Positions 26,131 to 38,100 of a stretch of DNA of 64,000 nt are shown here, piece after piece. The stretch is from Pogona vitticeps (lineage: Eukaryota; Chordata; Lepidosauria; Squamata; Agamidae). How positions within the stretch are numbered: the first letter of the stretch is position 1; each line of letters begins with the position of its first letter. Made by a program: the position numbers and the translations under genes. Location: positions 9,348,501-9,412,500 of the forward strand of contig NC_135793.1 in the NCBI RefSeq assembly GCF_051106095.1, read 5' to 3'. The notes under the pieces are model-generated. The model saw only the letters and a list, made by a program, of their open reading frames with translations. It made no database searches and had not been told where the DNA came from.

Positions 26131-29100
26131 AATCTTTCCTTCCCTGGTACATGGCTCTCTTTACAGGCACCCCAAGGAAGGTAAGGTCAGGCCAAGAGAG
26201 AGGGAATGACTGATGTCAGTGAGTCTCGTGGCTTTAATGGAAATTTGGATCTCACCGTCCAACAGCAAATGGATTGATTTTTTTTTAAAGATGGTGATGC
26301 TGTAGCAGAGACAGACAGGATAGGAGACAATATCTTTAGATCCCTAGACAGCCTGGCATCAGCCCATGAGCTGAAAGCAGCTGCCTTTCCATCCTGAGAT
26401 GAGTGTCAAGGCAATGTTTAGATAGCCTTGATTTGCAAGTTAAGGCCAACCTTGGAATAAGATAAGGCCCTTTCCGTAACTCACTTTCAAGCGCCCCCCC
26501 ATCTGGATGGACACAATACACACACACACACACACAGAGGCATCCAAGTTGTGTCCTATATGTGTCTTGAGGAGATGGGACCGAGAGCAGCAGCTAAATT
26601 ATGCTAAAGGGTCACAGTGAGGAAAGAAATGTAGTCTCCACAGGTTTTGGTGTTGTTCCCGAGCCAAAACGGAAGGATCTTTGGAGATCTGTCATGTGAA
26701 TGCCTGATGTTCGTTTGTTCGCATTCCTGTTCCACCTTTCCTCTGGAGAATGTAAAGCAACATGTGTGGCTTTCCCTCCATTTTATTCTCACAACAGCCC
26801 TGTGAGGTGGGTCAAGCCGAGAGAGCGGGTAGCCCAAAGGCACCCTGTGAGCTTTCTAGCCAAGGAGGGGTTTGAACCCAGGTCTCCCAAGTCCAGCATG
26901 CCCACCCCTACGAGACATGCCACTGGCTCTTCTTAAAAATTGTGCATGTAGGAGAGCTAGCAGAGTTTAGAACAACTGTGATGGAGCAGGAAGGGTGGTG
27001 GATTTAGTCCTTCTTCCCTTTTCTGAAGGCTCTGAAAAAGCTGCCAATAGCTTCGTGGCAATCAAGTGTGAAAACATTCCTGGGACTCCTCCTGTCTTCC
27101 GGTTTTGGCCCACTGCCTCCCTCTGCCTATTTGTTAGGTGTAGAGAGTTGCAAGGTTTCGGGAGGGTGAAAAGATAGTACAGCAGAGAAAGTCCAGTGGG
27201 GAAATGGGCTGTGATGATGCAGATGAATTAGCTTCTGAGTTCATTCGTGAATTACTGGTCCTAGAGGCATAGCTTTAGAGAGAGAGAGAGAGCCTTTCCA
27301 AACATTGCTCTTTGATGCATTTAAAAAAATTTATTTCCAAGATTTTTTAGCCGCGGCATTACCAGTGGTCTCTTTTTCCTAATTAGCAAATTTATGTTCT
27401 GCCTTTTCTCCACTGATCTCAACATTGGGGGGGGGGGTTTAACTGACCATTTGGAATACTGTACCTTGCAGTTCGATAATCCCTTCGGAGCACTCTAAAT
27501 GGGGCACAAGCTAGACCTCCAGACGCATTTCTTAAGTTGGCTTCCCATCACCCAGGAGGCATCTGAGGTTGCTAGGCAACCGGCACCACAAACCCCAATT
27601 TCTAGCCCATCCATTTGAGATTAACAATGGGTTGCCTATCAGATGGTTTGCTTAATTAAACTGACCCTTGATTTAGCCTTTCCTTTAACGTAGCAGAATA
27701 TACAGATCTGTCACATAGCTTCTTTTGCTGAATGTGTGTTTGTTGACATACAGTATTTAGTTTTCTCTGGTGGTGGATTTTTAACATGTATTTATTGGTA
27801 TTAGCTAGAAATAGACACAGCAGTGATTAGAGCCAATGGACTTGGTCAACGGTGGCTCTCATGTTTTCAAGAATGGCTACTCGTTTGAGATTAATCATTT
27901 CTCCACATATACCAGCCATGATGGTGATAGAAGGCCTAACAACTAGGAGTGCGCAGAGCCAGGAGCAAAAATGGGTATTCCAACCCACACACAAGGAAAT
28001 AAGCAAGGTTGGGACTTGGAGTCTGGGGTATGGATGGCTCCCATTTGCCCTAATGGATACAGTGGTGCCCCGCATGATGACGATAATCCGTCCCATTGAA
28101 ATCGCTGTTTAGCAAAATCGTCGTCATGCAAAATCCCTTTCCCCATTAGAATGCATTGAAACCCGGTTTAATGCGTTCCAATGGGGAAAATACCTCGTCG
28201 TCCAGCGAAGATTGCCCATAGGGAAGCCATTTTGCTAACACCGATCAGCTGTAAAAATGGCTGCCCTGCGAAGCATGGGTCCGGAAAACACAGGGCAGCC
28301 ATTTTGCGAAGCCGACGATCAGCTGTAAAAATCGTTGTCTTGCGAACAAACGGTTCGCGAAGCACAGACCTAATCAACGTCCAGCGAAAATCCCCCATTG
28401 GAATTACTGTTTTGCGAATTGCTATAGTGATCGCAAAAAGTCATCGTTATGCGGGGTCGTCATTTAGCAGGGTTGTCATCTTGTGAGGTACCACTGTACG
28501 ATCATTGTCCAGATATGCACAGACTCACACTTAGGATAGAAAAGAGCCCAGCAGTGGTCCCTGAAACTGGAGATGGTGCAGAAAATGGCAACGTAACATG
28601 CTAAAGTGGCTCTAACCCCTCCCATGTAAGGAAAACTGGAAACTGGGCAGGTTTGATAGAGGTGTATGAAACGGTGCAGAGTAAATAGTCAGTGGCCATC
28701 ACCATATCATGGGGAAGTGAAATTCACAAAATTTCACTTCCCAATAGTCGCCAATTTAGATAAGCATTCCAAGGGGGCAGGACCTCAATATGGAGAAGTT
28801 TCTCAGTAGTTACTAGTCTTGCTAGCAGTATTTCACCTCTAGGATTCAGGGCCCCAGGGAATGAGTAGGAAGGTGCCCGTGCATTGAGGTCCCACATGTG
28901 GGTGTCATTTTGGGGCAGCTCCTTAGGTCGTGTAGAAGCAGCCTTTGGTCCCATCGTGATCCCTCTGTCCTTCTGAGGGATTGTGCAGCTATTTGGGACT
29001 CAACTCAGACAGCGCTTCATGTCTCCATAGCTGTTGCCTGGGGAGTGAGCTTCGAGAGAAGCTTCCAAGTTAGCGTGTCTCCTTGCGAGGAGACCTACCA

Positions 29101-32100
29101 AGACTCGTTTCGGGCAACCCTCCTAAACCTGGGTTTTGTTGTTCTTTTTGCCTCGGCAGGCAGTTCCATACCCAACGAATACAGTGACCGAGGACATTTA
29201 TACCAACGGCTCAGCCACCCTGGGCAGCCCGGCGCATGCAAATGGCCGGGAGGTGCGGAAAATGAGGTTCATCCAGTTTGAGAAGGTCACGGAGGAGCCC
29301 ATGGTGAGCTGGGAGGACGTCAGGGAGAGTCTCCTAAGCCTTGGTGGTTCCAGCGGGTGGGAGAAAGCCCTGCTATGGTAGAACCAGGACCAAAGGGGGA
29401 GAAAACATTGGGGTGGGTCTGGACCGACCCTCCTGCAGGACAGAGTGGGAACCTGCTTTGGACCATTGGGTGTAGTTGAGGGTCTCATTTCCCCCCTCCC
29501 TAGATAAGCTCCAAGCTCGTTGCTTTCTTAAAGTTGAGCCTTGAGCAGGAGAAGATGAAGGCTTCTTGCTTTGCTTATTCTGGTGCTCCTTGTAGCCGTG
29601 AGAAGAGCTTCTTAAGGCAAACATCTGGATCAGGGGAGGCAGTCGGATGTCCCGGGATGTTCTTTTGGGACCACAACTCTCATTTGACCATGGGCTGTTC
29701 TGCCCTGGGGTTTATGGGATTTGTAGTCTAGAACATCAAGGGAGTGCCCCATTGCCACCCTTGACCTGGATAGGAGAGGATGATATTAAACAGGATTGAA
29801 GTGGGCCAGGATGGAATCAGCCAGAGATCTGTTCCCCCTGGATAAAACGTAGCCAAAGAAGAGAAGCCTCCTCAGAGAAACCCAAGTTTATGGTTTTTGG
29901 ACTACAATTCCCAGAGTCCCCCGGCTAGTATGCGGAATGATGGGAATTGTACTCTCCAAAAAGTAAAGCTTTGCTGTCTGTTCCAGGGCATCACGTTGAA
30001 GCTGAATGAGAAGAAGAGCTGCATGGTGGCCCGGATCCTTCATGGGGGCATGATTCACAGGCAAGGTAAAGCGCTCAAGCAGGCATAGACAATTCTCCTT
30101 AGGAGAAATCCACCTCTTAATTGCCATGCCAACTCTTGAGGCAATGTCTCTCTCCCACCTCAAACTCCTAAAATGTCATTCTCTTTCGCTGAATCGAAAC
30201 GGTGCGTGTTCGTTTTGGGATCGCCACTCCCCGGATCCACAGCCATGTGCCCTGTTGGCTGGGGATCCTGGGAACTGTAGTGCAGTTTCCCAAGCCCCAT
30301 GTTTTAGGCTTTGGGGTTTTTCCCAGAATCTGCTGAGATGCTGGTGGGATGATCACTCCAGCCCTGCTTGACCCTACGTCAGCCCTTCAAGCCCTACTGA
30401 TCCGGGAGGTGAGCTGTGTGATGAAGGTGGGCCAGTGGCATCATCATGGCTGCTGGGAAGCAGGTATTCTCCAGCGGCTGTTGTGCTGAGAGTCAAGGGT
30501 GTCTGCCTTGCTTGCCGGTGGGAATTGGTGGTCAGGCTTCCCAGGGTCCCAAATGGGGCAGGGATCTCAGGGGACGGGTGCTTGCAAGGGCCGGCCCCGA
30601 AGCCATTCCTCCTGCCCCTGTGACTCTTGTCTGTCTCACGGAGGACAAAGCACCGTGCCCCACACATCATGTCTTGGCAAGAGCTTGGAAAAACGACCGT
30701 TTTGGATTGTGTCTTTCAAGCCAGCATTGCTGGTTGAGGGATTCTGGATGGAGGATACAATCCCAAAGCCTTAACTGCACCAAGCTCTGAGCCTTCGTCC
30801 CTTAAAAAGGTGTCTGTTGTGATGGGAGGACCTTGTCCCTTGGCATCGGAATGGGGGAGGCAGTGGCATGCTTTTGGCCAGCCAGCTGTGGTTGCTTTTT
30901 GGCAGGCATCTATCTGTCCATTTTCACCTTTCCTGCGTTCCTCTCTCCTCCCCCGGCAGGCTCCCTTCATGTGGGCGATGAGATCCTAGAGATCAATGGG
31001 AAGAGTGTGGCCAACCACTCGGTAGACCAGCTCCAAAAGATCTTGGTAGGTACACCTGGGGCAAAAGAACTGGGGGAGGGGGAGCAGAAATCCATGCTGT
31101 CATATTTCTGAGACAGGAAGAGAATGAATAAATCAATACAAACCACACCCTTCTAGACAGGATTAGGGTGGAGAGTTATAGAAGCCACATGCTGTTGGAC
31201 TATAACTCCCATCGGTCACTCCCGGTTGACTATACCGGCGAGCGCTGATGGAATGTAGAGTTGTGAACGTTACACTTCTGGGTTACACAACTCCCAGATA
31301 CCCCCTGCCATTATGGCTACTGGCTTGGGGATTCTGGGAATTGTAGTTTAAAAAAACGACGACTTCCCCAAGCCTAGAAATTGAACCGTGTTAGTTTCCT
31401 TCCTAGCCTTTTTCCAGAGGTGTTTGCCTGTGGAAAACATTTTAGAGCTCAAAACAGGGGAGAATGGCACTAGGACGGAGCATCCCGTTAAAATGGGATG
31501 CTGCCACCAACCACGCTTCCTTGGGGGGAATGGAGTACCAGAGCATGCCTGGTATGGAAGTCCTGCGTTGCCATTTTCTAACTTGGACCCCTCCAGAGCT
31601 TTAGGATGACAAGTCTCATCCTTCCAAACCATCACGATTTAGGACAAAATACGATGCGGGAAATTGGTGAAGAGTTTCAGGATTACACCCCTGTTCTTTG
31701 CCAAGGGTTTGTCTGCAGTGATGGCTGTTCAAGCATGTAGAATGACATGGGTGGAGCTTTCTAAACTCCATGGGACGTGCAAAAGATTAGGGGATGGTAG
31801 TTTTTAGAGAGTTACCCTCCTCAGAGCCTAATAAACAGAGACACTACTGTCCGCCCCCCCTTCCCTGCCCTTTGCAATTCCCATGGAGTTCTACCCATAG
31901 TCTTCTCCATGATCTGATGGCCATCATGGCAGTCAAAGCCTTCACAAAGTATCCTGAAACTCTTCTGAGATTGTTTAGCTAAAGCAAACAAAATTCAAGC
32001 TGAGGGACTTCCTGCTGAATTCTGGCAGCTGGAAGAATTAATAAATCCAAATATTCCATGACTGTGGATCACTCACGTATATCAGCTTAGTTTCCTAGGA

Positions 32101-35100
32101 TCACACCCACTCTGGCTTGTGAGATACCTTTTCTGTGCCTTTGGGAAGATAAGGATGTCTTTGCTCTCTCTCTCTCTCCTTCTTAATGACACGTGAGGGC
32201 AGAAAAGAAAAGCTAGTTAAAGATTTGCTACCTTTAGGTCCTTCTTGAGGATGCGTTTGCAGGTCAAGGCTCCTAATACTGGGAAGAGCCCTTTGGTTTT
32301 CTGTTTGACTGAGAACTGCAAAGTATGCCAGAGACTGACTCTCTTCCTTTCCTGTTATTCGCTAGAAAGAAACCAAGGGAACAGTTTCCCTAAAGGTCCT
32401 TCCCAACCAGCAGAGCCGAATTCCTGCCCTTCAGGTAGGTGGGAGTTTCCACCTTCAGACCACTTTGAGTTGGTTGGAGCATTGCTTTGTCTTGGTTTTC
32501 TGGCCCTTAAAATCAAAGTTCCACACCTTCGAATGAGCTAAATTTCCACCAGGGAAACATGTATTTTATGGGCTGTATGTGACATGGATGCGTGCGTGCC
32601 CACTTCTTTTTTGGCAATTTGGGATAAGGAAGTTATCCGAGTAGTTCTGGCTGGCTGTAGGGCAAGAGGAGGCTAGACTGAACCCCTTCCTGTTGCCTTC
32701 CGTTGGCAGCTAAATACTTTTTCATTTAGGCAAACTTGTGGCCATTGCTTGACTGTTGTGGATGAGTCTTCATATGAATCATATCTTTTTCTTAGAGATT
32801 CTGTTTTCACCTTGGTTTCAGCTGGTCTTCTGCATTGATCCTGCTTAACAAGTGAATGGCATCCTGTCTGGGTTTTTATTGTATTCCTTGGTTCAATATT
32901 ATTTTGACCACCACGAGTCCCAACAGTGGGGAAAAGGTGGGGACATAAAGCCAGAGAATCGACATTGCTGGGCAAAGGAGTGAGGGTCAGGTTGGCAGTT
33001 TGGGATGCATATGTGTGGGGAGTACCTGTACCCTTCAGATAGAGTTGTCTTGACCATGTGAGGTTTGCAAGGAGTCACACCATAGCAGGAATTCTTCCTC
33101 TCCCTCTTTCAGGCTGGGTTCGTCACGGGCCGGTTTTGCATAGGATCAGGGAAGAGAGAAACTGCAAGTATGCCCACCTAAGAGTGGAAATAGAGTTACA
33201 GTAGTGCCTTGCTTAATGGCGATAATCCGTTCCAGGAAAATTGCTGTTAAGTGAAAACGTTGTAAAGCGAAGATAAAAAGCCCATTGAAACGCATTGAAA
33301 ACCGTTCAATGCGTTCCAATGGCCTAAAAACTCACCGTCCAGCGAAGATCCTCCATATGGCGGCCATTTTCGGTGCCTGTATAGCGAGGAATCTGTCCCT
33401 AAACACAGCAGGGAGCCATTTTAATTACCCGGTGGCCATTTTGAAACCGCCGATCAGCTGTTAAAAAAACATTATTTTGAGAAAAATCGGTTCCCGAAGC
33501 AGGGAACCGATCATTGCAAAGCAAAAAAAACCCTATTTAGACAATCGTTTTGCGATCACAAAAACGTCGTCGTGAAGCGGATTTGTTGTAATGCGGGGTA
33601 ATTGTAAAGCCGGGCACAACTGTATTAGAAGGAGAGTTGTTATAGGATATAAAAAACTATTTTAAAATCCCTTTGCATTTGGCAAAGCAGCTTGTTGTTA
33701 TTTTGTAACTGATAACTGGAGATAGCACAGATTTCATGGGCACTGCCTGATTTCTTGCGCAGAAAGTTTTGAAATAGTGATGTGCCTAGAGAGAAAACAT
33801 GATAAGGAGAGACGCCCTTCCCTTAATGTTTGGTCTGAGTTGTTAACACTTCTAGCAGTGGGCAGGGTGGTGGTATGGATGTCAGCAGGGTACCAGGCGA
33901 ACACCAAAGTTGCTCAGCTGCCCCTTAGTTCATGCATTCCAGAAGGCAAGAGGGTTGGAGACAGGCGGTCTTCCCTTGGGAAACTCTTCTAGGTCTTGGC
34001 CACCACCGCCCAAAGGGAGCCCCTAAGCAGTGCTTCAGAGGATAAACAAGGTTTTTTTGGGAGCAAGCTGGTGTGTAGGGAAAGTTATTTGTGTGCCCCT
34101 TGTATCGTTTTCCTTGTCCGAATGATTCTCCAGTTGGGCCAGCGAATATTCAGATCAAGTACTACCCCACCCTGTAAGCACCATATAACCGGACCCACTG
34201 CAGCTGTTATCGTTTTGGGCTTTTGCAAGTCGTTTCCCAGGCACACCCAAGACCGCAGAATATCATTCTCATGCACCAGTTTGCAGTGTAGGGGCGGGAG
34301 ACAGCTGTTATTGCATCATGCAACCACTGTGTGACTAACAGAAATCTGACTGGAGAAGCTTTTCCTAGCTTGGGAAATCCACTGATGAGTAAACCTCCCC
34401 TTTTTTGCATTTCCTTTGGAAGAAGCTAGTTCTAAAATCTTGACAAGACAGACAAGATGAGGTGTGGGGGAGGGAGAGAAAGAGGCCACGTCTGCAGCTG
34501 ACGGATGGGGATTGTAGGAACAGTGGATGTGGGCTGGTTGGCTATGGCTGGGGGGAAATCTTGTCCCCATGCTCTGGAGTTGCTTGTATTAATCTAGGGA
34601 GTGCAGGTGGGGGCTGGAGGTTAGTGGCAAAGAACACACTGTGTGTGTAGAAGGTCTCGGCTTCAATTCTGGTGCCATCTCCTGCCAAAAGGGAAAGATT
34701 CGGGGGTGGGGGGCAGGCAATGGGACAGCTCTCTGCCTGAGATTTTAGGACGTTGCAGCTGCTCTGAACAGAGCATACTGGGTGGGAGAGAAAAATAGCA
34801 TGGTGTGGCATGAGTCATTTTCCATTATTTTCATTTATTGCTTAATCATGTTCATGTTCTGCCTTTTCTCCACTGATCTCAAGGCAATGTCTGTAGGTCT
34901 CCACTTCCCCTCTTTATTCTCATAACTCCCCTTTTCCATAGTTCACACCAGAAGGGACATCGTCCCAAGGCCAGGCAGGGAGGGAGGGAGTTCTGTGGCT
35001 TTCTGGGGACTTCAAACTGGGGTTTGCAAGGCCCCGTCTGACCTCTGACCACTGCACCTCAGCCTGCAGAGTGATTCATTTTTGAGAAGTCGGCTTCCAG

Positions 35101-38100
35101 AACCTCCCACCCGGCCACTGGGATTCTAGGAGTTGTAGTCTCTCCCCCCTCCCCGCCAAGCCCTGGTTTAATCTCTCACCCCTCGGAGCAAGAGAGCTGC
35201 TTTGGGAACTGGAGTTTGCCTACCAGGTGAGCGGTAACCCTTTCTGTCTTCCTCCAGACCTTCATGAGAGCTCAGTTTGACTACGACCCCCAAAAAGACA
35301 GCTTGATCCCTTGCAGAGAAGCTGGGCTGAAGTTCCAGACCGGAGACGTCATCGAGATCATCAACAAGGACGACAGTAACTGGTGGCAAGGCCGGGTGGA
35401 AGGTTCCCCCAACGGATCGGCCGGCCTCATCCCCTCTTTGGAGCTACAAGAATGGTAGGCTCTTGGTGGTGATGCCTCGCAGTTGCGTTGACTGGCCCCT
35501 TCCCCTCTCCGTGGCTCCATGGCGGGATGTCTTTAGTCTGCCTCCTTTTCCTGGAACGACACATTTTTTTAAAGAAGTAGGATGTGGACAAATGAGTGGA
35601 ATAAAAGAAGTCAGGTTTAAAAAAGGCCAAGAAAAGGAAGAAGAACAAAATACTCTTGCTGGGTACTAATGTGACATCAAGGCACCAGCAGAGTTTTCCT
35701 AGTTTAGCATTGCATGGTTTGGGTGCCATCACCGGACGTTCTGTGCCTCAGATGTCAGAAATGACCAAAGCTTCCTCCTGTTGAATCCTTACACTTCCGG
35801 CTTTGGAGGTCATGGACCTAGAGCAGTGGTCCCCCACTTTGGGCCTCCAGAAGTTCTTGGACTTCATCTCCCAGAAATCCTGGCCAGTAGAGGTGGTGGT
35901 GAAGGCTTCTGGGAGTTGTAGTCCAAGAACATCTGGAGGCCCAAGGTTGGAGAACACTGACCTAGAGAACATTTCGCTTCTTCAGAGAGCTCCTGGCAAA
36001 GTTCTTAAAACTTTGGCGTTTCTCCCTCTACTTCACCCACCCCTGCAGGACAGATGCCTTTCATGAAGGAGGGAGTAGGACTCCAGTCCCCACTCTCCAC
36101 ATCTTCTGTTCAGGATAAAGAGATACGATACATCCACGGTTCCCAACCTTGGGTCCCCAGGTGTTCTTCGACTACAACTCCCAGAGATCTTGGCCAGCGC
36201 AGCTCGTGATGAAGGCTTCTGGGAGTTTTAGTCCAAGAACACGCGGGGACCCAAGGTTGGGAAGCACGGATAAGGGAAAGACCGGGCTGAATGTCGCTCT
36301 CTTTTCTGACAGGCGCGTTGCAAGCATGACCCAGGGAAATCCCGGTGCAGCTCAGACCTGTAGCCCTTTTGGAAAAAAGAAGAAATGCAAAGACAAATAT
36401 CTGGCAAAACACAGCTCAAGTAAGCACTTGATTTTTCTTCTTCTTCCAAGCTTGGAATTGATATTTTGGAGGATAAAAATTGCAGAAATCAGACCTCTCT
36501 CACCCAGGGAGATTCTGGGATTCATGGTGCAAAAAAGTAACTTTTCCTACATCTGCTCCCATCTTCTAAGGATAAAGACTCAAGATGGTTAAGCACCTGC
36601 CTTGCACACAAGCTGGTCTGTTGGTTTATTGGATTTATGTATTTAAAATATTTTTGCCCTACTTTTCTCCTTAAAAAGGGCTCGAGGTGGCTTACATCAC
36701 CTCCATCCAGCCTCTCTCCCAAAAATGGGACTCAAAGCAAGTTGCAGTCATAATTCAGCATGCCATGGAGACACCAGGCAATAAATAATAAATGACAACT
36801 AAAATTAGGTTTTTAAAAGAGGATTAAATTAAAAGTCCAACTTCAAGCATTTAAAGACACAATTCAAGAACCGATCGCTAAGAAGAGTGCAGCATTCAAC
36901 CTGGTAACAAAACCCTGCCATTAACAGCTTCTCCGTTGCATACAGAGGATTGAATAAAAAGCTCTACCTTCTAGCGGATGGCCAACAGGAAAGGGGCCAG
37001 ACCTGGTTCCCTCAACGGGGTATTCTTGGTGGCTTCTATGGCCTATGTCTGCTGGGGTTTGACTCAGGACAACATAAGAGAGGCCTGTGATGTCCCGGCA
37101 GAAGTATGTGATATTTATGGGGCACAAGATAGAGTGAAGGGAACGAATTTTGGATCATTTTAAAAGGGGATCTGGAAATATCAAGGCTGTTTGTGGTGAA
37201 AATCCAGTAGTGGATCATCACACTGCAGAAGGCTGATGATGTCATCAACGACTGTGGGTTTTTGTAAGTTAAACATTTCTGATCCTCAGGTCTTGAGATT
37301 CCTTTGAGACCCCTTTCATCCTGGAGAAGCTGTTGGGGGGGGGCACAGGAATCAAGAGAGGTCTTTAATTTCTGAAAACCACCTCCACCACCTATAAAGT
37401 CAATTCTAGCAGCAGCAGTTTTGAGAAATTTTAGAGACATCCACCCCTATCCTGTGTCCGCCAACAGCTTCCCGCAGGCTAAAGGGATCCTGTAAACATG
37501 ATGAGGCCTTTGGGGGTGGAAAGGTTCAGAAATGTGTAATTTATGGAAAAAACACCAGCTGGAAATATTGTCAGCCTTACACGGTGTGACATTCTGCTAG
37601 TGGATTTCAGTCAGTGTCTACTAAACACAATGTTTGTCTGTTATCTCCAGTACTGGAAGTCATATCCCCTTTAGTATCTGTTAGTGGGGATGGAGAGCTG
37701 GACCATAGAGAAGGCTGACCGCTGAAGACTTGATGCTTTTGAATTGTGGTGCTGGATTGTGGTGCTGCTCTTGAGAGTCCCCTGGACTGCAAGGAGAACA
37801 AACCTATCCGTTCTGAAGGAAATCAACCCTGAGTGCTCACTGGAAGGACAGATCCTGAAGCTGAGGCTCCAATCCTTTGGCCATTTCATGAGAAGAGAAG
37901 ATTCCCTGGAAAAGACCCTGATGTTGGGAAAGTGTGAAGGCAAGAGGAGAAGGGGACAGCAGAGGACGAGACGGTTGGACAGTGTCATTGAAGCGACCGA
38001 CATGAATCTGACCCAACTCCAGGAGGCAGTGGAAGACAGGAGGGCCTGGCGTGCTCTGGTCCATGGGGGTCATGAAGAGTCGGACCACAACTTAATGACT

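Noticed and set aside
25962-26213. Poly-leucine open frame
   Set aside because: Translation of the (ATT)n microsatellite.
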